Source: JBHFEI01 sp041928815
GTDB taxonomy: Bacteria > Pseudomonadota > Alphaproteobacteria > Rhizobiales > Rhizobiaceae
Reading direction: 5' to 3'
DNA length: 64,000 nucleotides
Assembly: GCF_041928815.1 (NCBI RefSeq)
Contig: NZ_JBHFEI010000004.1
Span: 186,001-250,000, forward strand
A program made the translations under genes and the position numbers. The notes under the pieces are model-generated. The model was given only the letters and a program-made list of their open reading frames with translations, was not told the DNA's origin and did not search any database. Each line of letters begins with the position of its first letter. The stretch's first letter is position 1. Positions 26,367 to 34,772 of this stretch are shown piece after piece.

Positions 26367-28595
26367 ATGATCGGGATGTCGTTTCTGCGTGCGGTGCCGC
26401 TCGCGATCTTGGCGGTCGTCCTGACCCTGTCCGGACCCGATGCCGCTCAGGCCGCGCGGCGCGTGGCGCTGCTGATCGGCAACGCGGCCTACGAGGCGAC
26501 CTCGCGGCTCAACAATCCCGCCAACGATGTCGAGCTGATGAAGCAGTCCTTCGAAAACGCCGGCTTCGATACGGTGACGACGGTCCACGACCTTTCGCGG
26601 CAGGACATGGTCAAGACGCTGCGCGACTTCGAGGATGTCGCGAGCGGCGCGGAGGTGGCGATCATCTATTATTCCGGCCACGGCATGGAGATGGGCGGCC
26701 AGAATTTCCTGCTTCCCGTCGACGTCGCGCTGAAATCGGACAAGGACGTCGAGGACGAGGCGATCCCGCTTGGCCGCGTCGAGCGCTCGCTCGCCGGGGC
26801 CACCCGGCTGAAGCTGGTCATCCTCGACGCCTGCCGCAACAATCCCTTCGAGCAGAGCATGACGCGCTCGATCTCGACGCGGGCGGTCTCGCGCGGCCTC
26901 GCCCGCGTCGAGCCGGAGGCGGCGGACCTGCTCGTCGCCTTCGCGTCGAAGGCCGGAACGGTCGCGCTCGACGGCGAGGGCAGGAACAGCCCTTTCGCCA
27001 CGGCGCTTTCGAAATATCTGACGGAGCCCGGCGTCGATGTCCGCATCGCGCTCGGCAAGGTGCGCGACGAGGTCGTGTCGCTGACCAACCGCGAGCAGGA
27101 GCCCTTCGTCTACGGCTCGCTCGGCGGCGCGCAGATCTTCCTCAACATCGAGGAGGTCAACATCAGCGTGACGACCGGCGAGAACGCTTCGCCGAACACC
27201 CAGTCCGAGGCGGCCGCCGACTGGCAGAACATCCGCGACCTCGCCGACACGGACCTGATCGAGGCGTTCCTGTCCAAGCACGGGAAGGATCCGGTCTACA
27301 AAATGCTGGCGGAAAAGAAGCTGAAGCTGCTCACCGAGGCGGCGACGACCCAGTCCGCGCCGGACGAGATCGCCTGGGATGCGCTGAGGCAATCGACCGA
27401 CGCGGCGGCGCTGACCCGTTTCGTCGAGCGCTATCCCGACAGCCGCCACCGCGGCGAGGCGGAGACGCAGATCGCCGCGCTGGAGCCGAAACGGGGCGCG
27501 TCCGGCGAGGCGATCAGCACCCAGGCGTCGCGGGACTGCTATCTACTTGCCGGGGAGCCGCAATCGATGCCGGGTTTTGCCGGCGTCAACTTCCTCAAGA
27601 TCGATGCCGCCCGCGCCCTGACCGCCTGCGCGCAGGCGGTCAACGAAAATCCCGACGACATGATGCTCGTCAACCTGCTCGGCCGCGCCCAGGACGCGGC
27701 CCGCAACCATGCCGAGGCGCGGCTGACCTACCGGAAGGCCGCCGATGGCGGCAATCTCTACGCGTTGACCAATCTCGGCTGGTATGCCGTCTACGGAACG
27801 GACGGGCCGGTCGATGTCGAGGCGGGGCGCGCCATGTTCGAGCAGGCGGCGCAGGCCGGCAACGCCTTCGGGCAGGCCTCGCTCGGCTGGCTTTACCGCG
27901 AGGGCTATGGCGGTATCCCGCAGGACCATGCGGAGGCGGCGCGCTGGTACCGGGCGGCCGCCGAGCAGGGCAATGCCAATGCGATGGCGACGATGGGCTG
28001 GTTTTTCCGCGAGGGACTGGGGGTAGCCAAGGACCAGGTGCAGTCGCTTGCGTGGTATCGCAAGGCGGCGGAGGCGGGCGACACCAACGCGATGTCGTCG
28101 CTCGGCTGGGCCTACCAGCACGGGCTCGGCACGCCGCAGAGTTACGAGGAGGCGAAGATCTGGTACGAGAAAGGCGCCAATGCCGGCGATGCCTATTCGA
28201 TGGCCCTGCTCGGCTGGTTCTACGATGCTGGCAACGGCGTGCCGCAGGATTATTCAGAGGCGCGCAAATGGTACGAGCAGGCAGCCAATGCCGGCAGCGC
28301 CTATGCCATGGGCAATCTGAGCCGGCTCTACGATTACGGCCTCGGCGTGCCGGTGGACGCGAGGGAAGCGGCGCGCTGGGCGGCGGCGAGCATCGAGGGC
28401 GGCGATCCGGCGAAGCTGCAGGAGTTGAAAACCCAGCCCGACAATTTCACCCCGGATTTCCGCCGGGCGATGCAAAGCCTCCTGAAGGAGCGCGGCCTTT
28501 ATGACGGTCCCGTCGACGGCGACTTCGGCGCCTCGACTCAGAAGGCCTTCGACGCGCTGGCGAACCCGATCTACACCAGCCTGCAGTTGCGGTAG
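26367..28595 (+). CDS. Secreted caspase-like (metacaspase) protein with Sel1 repeats
   Basis: A 742-residue protein in three parts. A signal peptide (cleavage near AQA, about residue 29) precedes a caspase-fold peptidase domain with the catalytic dyad His105 (YYSGHG) and Cys156 (DACRNNPF). A linker follows, then about six Sel1 repeats (roughly 460-690; e.g. AMATMGWFFREGLGVAKDQ). The C-terminus (RAMQSLLKERGLYDGPVDG) resembles a peptidoglycan-binding repeat. Both dyad residues are intact, so it could be an active Arg/Lys-type protease in the periplasm, with Sel1 repeats binding partners. ATG at 26367 has GGAGGG 7 bases upstream. Substrate and trigger are unknown. Confidence 0.85.
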   Translation: MIGMSFLRAVPLAILAVVLTLSGPDAAQAARRVALLIGNAAYEATSRLNNPANDVELMKQSFENAGFDTVTTVHDLSRQDMVKTLRDFEDVASGAEVAIIYYSGHGMEMGGQNFLLPVDVALKSDKDVEDEAIPLGRVERSLAGATRLKLVILDACRNNPFEQSMTRSISTRAVSRGLARVEPEAADLLVAFASKAGTVALDGEGRNSPFATALSKYLTEPGVDVRIALGKVRDEVVSLTNREQEPFVYGSLGGAQIFLNIEEVNISVTTGENASPNTQSEAAADWQNIRDLADTDLIEAFLSKHGKDPVYKMLAEKKLKLLTEAATTQSAPDEIAWDALRQSTDAAALTRFVERYPDSRHRGEAETQIAALEPKRGASGEAISTQASRDCYLLAGEPQSMPGFAGVNFLKIDAARALTACAQAVNENPDDMMLVNLLGRAQDAARNHAEARLTYRKAADGGNLYALTNLGWYAVYGTDGPVDVEAGRAMFEQAAQAGNAFGQASLGWLYREGYGGIPQDHAEAARWYRAAAEQGNANAMATMGWFFREGLGVAKDQVQSLAWYRKAAEAGDTNAMSSLGWAYQHGLGTPQSYEEAKIWYEKGANAGDAYSMALLGWFYDAGNGVPQDYSEARKWYEQAANAGSAYAMGNLSRLYDYGLGVPVDAREAARWAAASIEGGDPAKLQELKTQPDNFTPDFRRAMQSLLKERGLYDGPVDGDFGASTQKAFDALANPIYTSLQLR

Positions 28596-28710
28596 CCTCT
28601 TTGAAAAGTCGCGCCGGCCGGCGCGTCGTCAACCAGCAGCGACTGGCCGAGCGCGGCGGCCCGGACATCGGCGATCCCGCCTGAATTTTCGACCCCGCGA
28701 TACAAAAGGC

Positions 28711-28739
28711 TTGATCGGTATTGTGATTGACCGTATCAG
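28711..28739 (+). promoter_or_regulatory. Sigma-70-like promoter of tRNA-Ser
   Basis: TTGATC (28711-28716) and TATCAG (28734-28739) are 17 bases apart, each matching 4 of 6 consensus positions. Transcription would start about 3 bases before the tRNA, which is usual for tRNA genes. Confidence 0.5.
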
Positions 28740-28748
28740 AGCCGCGAC

Positions 28749-28839
28749 GGAGAGGTGGCCGAGTGGTCGAAGGCGCTCCCCTGCTAAGGGAGTATACCTC
28801 AAAAGGGTATCGTGGGTTCGAATCCCATCTTCTCCGCCA
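28749..28839 (+). tRNA. tRNA-Ser(GCT)
   Basis: An 88-base tRNA plus encoded CCA (28837-28839). The acceptor arm is GGAGAGG paired with CTTCTCC, the anticodon loop CTGCTAA gives anticodon GCT (reads AGC/AGU), the long variable arm is typical of tRNA-Ser, and the T-arm contains GGGTTCGAATCCC. A run of T follows directly (28840-28845). tRNA-Ser genes are common integration targets, but no integrase or direct repeat is seen nearby. Confidence 0.97.
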
Positions 28840-29136
28840 TTTTTTCGCTTCTGTCATTCTCGCTTCGCGCAACGACTTCGCAAACGCGGCGTTCCTACAG
28901 GTCACGTCGCTCACTTCTTGCGATGAGTTCAACTGTGGTGGAGCGCTCCGCCGTCGTCGCCGGAAGAAGGCGTGGTCTCGTGCCGGCGAGGGTCCGGAGG
29001 CAGGTCATTTATCTTCCCCCGTCCCGTCAAATGTCTTCGCCTTGCCGGAGCGAATTTCAGTCGCCTGCGCCTCGTCCCCTCGACTTCCACCCGGGCCGCG
29101 ATAGTTCCTGCATGACAGCAACAGGAACACGGATCC

Positions 29137-29268
29137 ATGCGGACATCAACGCTCGCCACGCTCGCCCTTCTCGCCGCTGCTCTTGCCGGATGCGGCAGCG
29201 TCGAGAACAAGCGGTATGCGGTGGAAAACAATCCCGGGCCGCCTGCGGTCGGCGTGCCGCTCAACTGA
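29137..29268 (+). CDS. Small lipoprotein (43 aa)
   Basis: A 43-codon frame whose product has a hydrophobic signal sequence, MRTSTLATLALLAAALAGCG, with lipobox LAGC, so it would be a lipid-anchored peptide of about 25 residues after processing (SVENKRYAVENNP and a Pro/Val tail). AGGA lies about 10 bases before the ATG. Tiny lipoproteins of this kind are common in Hyphomicrobiales, and their roles are mostly unknown. The preceding 297 bases after the tRNA show no other gene. Confidence 0.6.
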   Translation: MRTSTLATLALLAAALAGCGSVENKRYAVENNPGPPAVGVPLN

Positions 29269-29371
29269 TCGCTTCCCCGCGGCCCGTTCGCTTCCGTCGT
29301 GACGCCGGGGCGTTCTGAAGGCTTGACTTGCGCCGCCATCGTGCCACGCTCTGCTCTGGGAGGAACGACAC

Positions 29372-29665
29372 ATGCTGACAGAGGACGACAAGGACATCAT
29401 TCGCCAGGCGGTGCGCAGGGCGCTCGGCCAGGACTTTTCCGGACCGGGCCGTTTTTCGCTCCGCAACCTGATCGGCGCGATCGTGCGCGAGGGCTATGGC
29501 GCGACCGAGGCGACGTTGAAAAGCCCCGAGGGCATGGCGCTGATCGCCGAGACGATCGAGGCGGAGGCCGCCGATCGCCCGCAGCGCATCCTCGCGGTGG
29601 AACCGGCCGGGCCGCGTCCCTACGACCGCCAGTGGCAGGTCGCCACAAGCGGCGCGCCCGCCTGA
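29372..29665 (+). CDS. Conserved-looking hypothetical protein (97 aa)
   Basis: A 97-residue soluble protein, MLTEDDKDIIRQAVRRALGQ at the start, with two predicted amphipathic helices and a Pro-rich C-terminus. No known domain is recognised. GGGAGG lies 8-9 bases before the ATG, and codon usage matches neighbouring genes, so it is likely real. It precedes a pair of hydrolase genes on the same strand by 153 bases. Confidence 0.6.
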   Translation: MLTEDDKDIIRQAVRRALGQDFSGPGRFSLRNLIGAIVREGYGATEATLKSPEGMALIAETIEAEAADRPQRILAVEPAGPRPYDRQWQVATSGAPA

Positions 29666-29818
29666 TCCGGCGCGGGGCCGCGTCGCCTTGCGGCGCGTGT
29701 TCCATCCTCGCCCTTTTCCTTGACCTTCCTTCGCCCGGCGATATTGTCGGGCGATGAACCGCTTCATCCGCCTGCTTCTCTGTCCCCCGCCCGTGCCTCG
29801 ATCATAAGTGCAGGGCGC

Positions 29819-30778
29819 ATGGGCATGTCGTTCCATCATTCCTATTCCTTCGATCCCGCCCACGGCATGGATGCGGACCGTCTGCTGGCCGTGCCGCTGC
29901 CCGAGGCGCCGGAGGATTTCACCGCCTTCTGGCAAAAACGCTGTCAGCGCGCGCGCCAGACCGATCCGCGTCCGCAATTGCGCGCCAGTCCGATGGCCCA
30001 TCCGGACTGGGACGTGATGGAGATCTCCTATCGCTCGACGGGCGAATTTCCGATCCATGGCTGGCTGCTCCTGCCGCGTTCCGGGCCGGTGAGGCGGGGG
30101 CTCGTCGTCGCCCATGGCTACGGCGGACGCGACGCCCCGGATTTCGACGTGCCCGTGACGGGAACGGCCCTGATCTTCCCGTGCTGCCGCGGCCTGTCGC
30201 GCAGCGCCCGGCCGCCGATCTCGACCAATCCGGCCTGGCATGTGCTGCACGACATCGACAAGCGCGACGACTACGTGATCGGCGGCTGCGTCGAGGACAT
30301 CTGGCTTGCCGCCTCCGCGCTCGTCATGCTCTATCCCTGGTTGTCCGGCCGCATCGGCTATTCCGGCATCAGCTTCGGCGGCGGCATCGGAGCGCTCGCG
30401 GTCGCCTTCGACGACCGGTTCGACCGCGCCCATTTCGAGGTGCCGACCTTCGGCAACCAGCCGCTCTGGCTCTCCCTGCCGAGCATCGGCAGCGCCGCGT
30501 CCGTCCAGGCCTACAACCGGCGCCATGGCAATGCGCTGTCGACGATGCGCTATTACGATTCGGCAAGCGCCGCCGCCTATATCCGCGTCCCGACGCTGGT
30601 GGCCGCGGCCCTCTTCGATCCGGCGGTCGCACCGCCCTGCCAGTTTTCGGTCTACAACGCCCTCTCCGGGCGTAAGGAAATCTTCATACTGGATGCCGGG
30701 CATTTCGATTATCCTGGCAAGGGGGGGCAGGCCGGGCTCCTGCGGGCGCGGCTGGAGGACTTTTTCGGGGCATCATGA
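29819..30778 (+). CDS. Acetyl xylan esterase-like hydrolase (CE7 type)
   Basis: A 319-residue alpha/beta hydrolase resembling the acetyl xylan esterase / cephalosporin-C deacetylase family. The family N-terminus (PEAPEDFTAFWQKR), GWLLLPR, VVAHGYGGR, RG near 124 and the nucleophile elbow YSGISFGGG (Ser185) are visible, with a C-terminal His in LDAGHFDYPG. It would remove acetyl groups from small sugars or related esters in the cytosol; no signal peptide is seen. ATG at 29819. Its last four bases overlap the start of the next esterase gene (ATGA), indicating translational coupling. Confidence 0.8.
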   Translation: MGMSFHHSYSFDPAHGMDADRLLAVPLPEAPEDFTAFWQKRCQRARQTDPRPQLRASPMAHPDWDVMEISYRSTGEFPIHGWLLLPRSGPVRRGLVVAHGYGGRDAPDFDVPVTGTALIFPCCRGLSRSARPPISTNPAWHVLHDIDKRDDYVIGGCVEDIWLAASALVMLYPWLSGRIGYSGISFGGGIGALAVAFDDRFDRAHFEVPTFGNQPLWLSLPSIGSAASVQAYNRRHGNALSTMRYYDSASAAAYIRVPTLVAAALFDPAVAPPCQFSVYNALSGRKEIFILDAGHFDYPGKGGQAGLLRARLEDFFGAS

Positions 30779-31503
30779 AGCGTGAGTATCGCCGCTGGCA
30801 CAGTCCTTCGCTCGGCAGGGACATGGAACTGCTGATCTTCGGCCATGCCGGCGCGAAGGTGCTCGTCTTCCCGACACGCGACGGACGGTTCTGGGAATAT
30901 GAGGAGCGCGGCATGCTGGCGAGCCTTGCCGGAAAGATCGAGGCCGGCCTGATCCAGCTCGTCTGCGTCGACGGACTGGCGGAGGAGACCTTCTACGCGG
31001 CGTCGCGGCCACCGGTCGAGCGCATCCGCCGCTATCAGGCCTTCGAGGCCTATATCCTCAACGAGGTGATGCCGATGATGGCCGAGCGCAATCCGCACGA
31101 CTGCACGATTGCCCATGGCTGCAGTCTCGGCGCCTTCCAGGCCCTCAATCTCGCCTTCCGCCACCCGCACCGGTTCCGCAAGCTGGTGGCCTTTTCCGGC
31201 CGCTACGACCTGACGCTGAAGGTCGAATTCTTCGACGACCTGCTCGCCGGCCACTATGACGACGACGTCTATTTCAACACGCCGACCCATTTCCTGCCGG
31301 GCCTCGACGGCGGCTTCTACCTCGACCATCTGCGCCGCATGGAGATCGTCCTCGTCATCGGATCCGAGGATCCCTTCCTCGACAACAATCTGCATCTCGG
31401 CCGGCTCCTGCGCGAAAAGGCGATCCCCTATTCGCTGCACATCTGGGAGGGCAGGGCGCACAAGAGCCGCTACTGGCGGCAGATGGCGCCGCTTTACGTC
31501 TGA
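30775..31503 (+). CDS. Esterase-like alpha/beta hydrolase (esterase D/PHB depolymerase type)
   Basis: A 242-residue hydrolase with the nucleophile motif HGCSLGAFQA (Ser117), a likely acid in GSEDPFLDNN and a C-terminal His (EGRAHKSRYW). The opening RRWHSPSLGRDMELLIFGHAG fits cytosolic esterases annotated as putative esterase family. Its start codon overlaps the stop of the CE7-type gene, so the two enzymes are made together and may act in sequence on one ester substrate, perhaps an acetylated sugar; this is inference from coupling. Confidence 0.8.
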   Translation: MKREYRRWHSPSLGRDMELLIFGHAGAKVLVFPTRDGRFWEYEERGMLASLAGKIEAGLIQLVCVDGLAEETFYAASRPPVERIRRYQAFEAYILNEVMPMMAERNPHDCTIAHGCSLGAFQALNLAFRHPHRFRKLVAFSGRYDLTLKVEFFDDLLAGHYDDDVYFNTPTHFLPGLDGGFYLDHLRRMEIVLVIGSEDPFLDNNLHLGRLLREKAIPYSLHIWEGRAHKSRYWRQMAPLYV

Positions 31504-31556
31504 CGGGGATCGGCAAGGCGCCGGGTGTCACGGTCCATGCTGCGTCGCAACGGTCG

Positions 31557-31921
31557 TTGCGCGTCGGTCTCGCCGGCGAGGCCCTTGTCCCGCCACTTCT
31601 AGACATAACCGACGCGCAGGCTCCCCGAACTCGATGTAACCGTTGTCAGCGGCGGCGCTGTCTTCGGTATCGGCCGGGATGGCGATGGAGCCGATCTGCG
31701 TGCCGCGCTTGGTGTCGCTCCTGGTGCCGAGGGTCAGGTCGGCGCGCGAACGGGCATCCTGTGCGGACGCGGCGGTGGCTTTCGCCGACGTTCAGCAGCG
31801 TACGGCCGTGGCCGCCGACCTTGAGGCAGGTTTCGATACCGGCGATGGAGAACCGGCCCGCGCCGCCGGCGAAAGATGCGAAGGCTGCGGCGGAGCCGGG
31901 ACGAAGGCTCTCGATGTTCAT
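31557..31921 (-). pseudogene. Decayed porin copy (5' fragment)
   Basis: The start MNIESLRPGSAAA, the segment ETCLKVGGHGRTLLN and, in a second frame, TRSDTKRGTQIGSIAIP and NGYIEFG match the intact porin at 32501-33475. Damage is extensive: about 28 residues are missing after the signal peptide, the frame shifts near 31755-31760 and again at 31615-31633, a TAG lies at 31599-31601, and the last 200 or so residues are absent. Even the leader is recognisable, but its Shine-Dalgarno reads GGACGT where the intact gene has GGAGGT. It lies head-to-head with the functional gene, 579 bases apart. It is a dead duplicate, not a gene. Confidence 0.88.
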
Positions 31922-32244
31922 TTCAGACGTCCAGTCCGACATCGCCGCGGCGGTCGACATCGCCATCATGAATTTTGCCTGCACTGCAGAATCCCTCTCA
32001 GATGGCAGGAACAGCCGTGTGCCCCCTGCCGCCAGACGCGGGAATCGCTTCGACCCGAGAGGCGTGCCGGCCCTGCCGATTCGGGATTAAGCGGGCGCAC
32101 GTCTGGAAAATCGCGACGGCGAAGCCGGTGCTCCGGCCTGTCCGAAGCCGGCGCAAGGGGCGTGAAACCGGGCGGAAAAGCCACGATCCGACCACATTAG
32201 GCTGTTCGAAGACGATGCTAAGTGTGTGAGTTGAAAGAATTTTA

Positions 32245-32259
32245 TTAACCGGTTGTTAA
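32245..32259. promoter_or_regulatory. CtrA box between porin and porin pseudogene
   Basis: TTAACCGGTTGTTAA is a perfect TTAACC-N5-TTAA site in an AT-rich patch 242 bases before the porin ATG. The rest of the 31922-32500 interval holds no gene. TTGCGT (32351) with TATTTT (32373) is a possible porin promoter, which would place the CtrA site well upstream of it. Confidence 0.5.
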
Positions 32260-32500
32260 CGAATTGCCTCCCCTTCGCCATTTTTGTGTCGTTTCAGCAA
32301 CAGGGGGTGGAGAAGGCGGGTGGCGCGAGGGCGGACTCGCAAGTTGGTGATTGCGTGAACCGGCCGGTCTTGTATTTTCAACTCCGGAAGCAAGGGCGGT
32401 TGATCGTCCGACTTCTTCAGAACTTGGGTATGGGGCAGGGAACGCTGTCCTTCAGCAAAATAACCCAGACCCGTTTGAAACTTTTGACTGGAGGTCAGAA

Positions 32501-33475
32501 ATGAACATCAAGAGCCTTCTTCTCGGCTCCGCTGCAGCCCTCGCAGCTTTCTCCGGCGCCCAGGCTGCCGACGCCATCGTCGCCGCCGAGCCGGAGCCCA
32601 TGGAATACGTTCGCGTCTGCGACGCCTTCGGCACGGGCTACTTCTACATCCCCGGCACCGAAACCTGCCTCAAGGTCGGCGGCTACGTCCGTACGCAGCT
32701 GAACTACGATGAGCGCGGTCTCATCGGCAACAGCGACCTGCAGGCCTACACCCGCGGTTACCTGACGTTCGACGCCAAGAGCGACACCGAATACGGCACG
32801 CTGACCGGCTTCATCGCCCTCCAGGCCGACACGGCCCGCGATGCTTTCGTTGACGAAGCTTACATCGAACTCGGCGGCCTGCGCGTCGGTTACTTCTACA
32901 ACTGGTGGGATAAGGGCATTGTCGGCGAGACCGACGAGCTCGGCTCCAACCTGTTCAACGCTGCTCGCTACGTCTACGACGGCGGCGCATTCCAGGCCGG
33001 CGTTGCTGTTGAAGAACTCGACGGCGAATTCGGCACGGGCGGCGCGAAGGACAACGTCGGCGTATCGGGTATCGTAACCGGCACCTTCGGCGCCGTATCG
33101 ATCGACGGTCTCGCTTCGTACAGCTTCGACGCTGAAGAAGCTGCCTTCCGCGCCCTGCTCTCCGCTGGCGTCGGCCCGGGCACCTTCCAGCTCGCTGCCA
33201 TCTACGCAACCGGCGCTTCGGACTACTACTCGACCGCCGAGTGGACCGTTGCTGCCGCTTACGAAGCCAAGTTCGACAAGTTCACGATCACCCCGGCCGC
33301 CCAGTACTTCGGCGACGTCGCCTTCGTAAACAACGTCGACGCCTGGAAGGTTGGTCTGACCGTTGGTTACCAGATCACGGAAGGCCTGTCGGCTCTCGCG
33401 ACCGTCAACTACACGGACATCGACCGTGCAGACGACTTCACGACCGGCTTCCTCCGCCTGCAGCGCGACTTCTAA
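32501..33475 (+). CDS. Outer-membrane porin, RopA type
   Basis: A 324-residue outer-membrane beta-barrel porin of the alphaproteobacterial porin-2 family (RopA/Omp2-like) that admits small hydrophilic solutes. The signal peptide MNIKSLLLGSAAALAAFSGAQA is followed by VRVCDAFGTGYFYIPGTETC, with the two Cys conserved in this family, and RGYLTFDAKSDTEYGTLTG. It ends in LRLQRDF, with the C-terminal Phe needed for barrel assembly. GGAGGT precedes ATG 32501. Codon use is strongly biased toward preferred codons, as in a highly expressed gene. A strong terminator follows, and a decayed copy lies upstream on the opposite strand. Confidence 0.94.
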   Translation: MNIKSLLLGSAAALAAFSGAQAADAIVAAEPEPMEYVRVCDAFGTGYFYIPGTETCLKVGGYVRTQLNYDERGLIGNSDLQAYTRGYLTFDAKSDTEYGTLTGFIALQADTARDAFVDEAYIELGGLRVGYFYNWWDKGIVGETDELGSNLFNAARYVYDGGAFQAGVAVEELDGEFGTGGAKDNVGVSGIVTGTFGAVSIDGLASYSFDAEEAAFRALLSAGVGPGTFQLAAIYATGASDYYSTAEWTVAAAYEAKFDKFTITPAAQYFGDVAFVNNVDAWKVGLTVGYQITEGLSALATVNYTDIDRADDFTTGFLRLQRDF

Positions 33476-33503
33476 TATCGTCTGACCTCCGGTCAGTCGA
33501 AAG

Positions 33504-33532
33504 AGGCCCGGCGTATCAACGCCGGGCCTTTT
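33504..33532 (+). terminator. Rho-independent terminator of the porin gene
   Basis: A perfect 10-bp stem (33504-33513 with 33520-33529), 6-base loop, then a short T run continuing from the stem, 28 bases after the stop. A smaller inverted repeat CTGACC/GGTCAG precedes it. Confidence 0.85.
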
Positions 33533-33859
33533 GCTGTTCAAGACGTCGCATCCGGATGCCCGTCAGCGGCGACGAAGCCTCTACGGCGCCAAAAACGCGA
33601 CAAGGACGGTTTCATTCCGGGCTTGGTCCGCAGGCGACTGTCGCCGCTGCCTTGCCGCCGGGGAGGAGACGCCGGGCGTTGACTTTGCAACCGTGTTCAC
33701 CGGCACAGTCAGCTCCGGAAGCGGACGCCGGCCTCCGCGCGCGTCCTGCCGCGGCCAAGACAAGCGCACAGGCGATTCTTCGATGAAGGGGTTTCTCCGA
33801 CACGCCGCCTCAGCGCGGCGGGCGGTGGGCAGGCGTAGCCCTTTTCCAGCGATGTTCCC
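33533..33859. other. Intergenic region after the porin, no gene seen
   Basis: The 327 bases between the porin terminator and the convergent hydrolase gene contain short open frames on both strands without ribosome-binding sites or family resemblance. I see no terminator or repeat of note here. Confidence 0.5.
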
Positions 33860-34756
33860 TCAGCGTCGCCGTTCCACGCGTTCGACAAAGTCGCGGATCG
33901 CCGCGAGGCAGTCCGGCCTGTGCAGCAGGGGCGCATGGCCCTGTCCGGCGGCCGTCACCGCGGTGCAGTCCCCATGGCGCGCCTGCATGGCCGCTACGGT
34001 TTCTTCAGAGAGAAGATCGGAGTGCTCGCCCCGGATGACCATCAGCGGCATGCCGGCAAAGCCGGCGAACAGCGGCCAGAGGTCCGGTAACGGGGTCTCC
34101 GGCGTCAGGCTCGCGAGCGGCGCCCGGATTGCCGGATCGTAGGCGGCGACGAAGCGGCCATCCTCCTCGACATGGATCGCCTGCGCCATGTCGTTCCAGT
34201 CCTCGTCATCCAGGGCAGGAAAGCGGGCGCCATGGACGGCGCGGAGCGCCGCAGCCGCATCGTTCAGCGACGGATAGGGGCGCGCGGCGTGAAGATAAGC
34301 GGCAATGTTCATCAGCCCCTGCCGCTCGATGACCGGACCGATATCGTTGAGGACGACGCCGCGAAGACGCGTCGGATCGCTCGCCGCCAGCAGATGCAGC
34401 ACGAGGCCGCCGCGCGAGGTGCCGATGAACACGGCCGGCGGCAAAGCGAGATGGCGGAGCAGGGTGCCGACGTCGGCGGCCTCGACGGGGAGCGTGTAGC
34501 TGGTGCCGGCCGGGTCCCGCGCCGAGCGCCCGCGTCCGCGCGCGTCCAGTGTCACGATACGACGCGGCGTGGCGCGGTCCTTTGACAGGAGAACCGCCAG
34601 GGCATGAAAATCGCCGCTGTTGCGCGTCAGTCCCGGTAGGCAGACGATCGTCGCGGCTTCCGGGTTCGGGACATCCGGGCGATAGTCGCGCGCGTAAAGC
34701 ATAAGCCCGTCGTCGGCGGCGAAAACATGCTCGATGAAGGCGTTCTCAGGCGGCAT
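33860..34756 (-). CDS. Alpha/beta hydrolase
   Basis: A 298-residue alpha/beta-fold hydrolase. It has the oxyanion segment CLPGLTRNSGDF, the DARGRGRS strand, the nucleophile elbow IGTSRGGLVL (Ser114), and the C-terminal His in AGQGHAPLL (about 278). This matches the lactonase/haloperoxidase-like group; the substrate is not predictable. ATG at 34756 has GAAGGAT upstream, 16 bases after the lytic transglycosylase stop, so the two form an operon with the transglycosylase first. Confidence 0.85.
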   Translation of the reverse strand: MPPENAFIEHVFAADDGLMLYARDYRPDVPNPEAATIVCLPGLTRNSGDFHALAVLLSKDRATPRRIVTLDARGRGRSARDPAGTSYTLPVEAADVGTLLRHLALPPAVFIGTSRGGLVLHLLAASDPTRLRGVVLNDIGPVIERQGLMNIAAYLHAARPYPSLNDAAAALRAVHGARFPALDDEDWNDMAQAIHVEEDGRFVAAYDPAIRAPLASLTPETPLPDLWPLFAGFAGMPLMVIRGEHSDLLSEETVAAMQARHGDCTAVTAAGQGHAPLLHRPDCLAAIRDFVERVERRR

Positions 34757-34772
34757 GTCGATCCTTCAGGCT

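Noticed and set aside
28610..28625. 16-bp GC palindrome CGCGCCGGCCGGCGCG after the caspase-like gene
   Set aside because: No loop and no T-tract, so it cannot be called a terminator; short GC palindromes are common at this base composition.
28749..28839. tRNA-Ser as an integration site of a mobile element
   Set aside because: No integrase, no direct repeat of the tRNA 3' end and no cargo genes nearby.
33612..33803. 63-codon frame on the minus strand with a signal-peptide-like start
   Set aside because: No ribosome-binding site and an unconvincing Arg-rich composition; probably chance.
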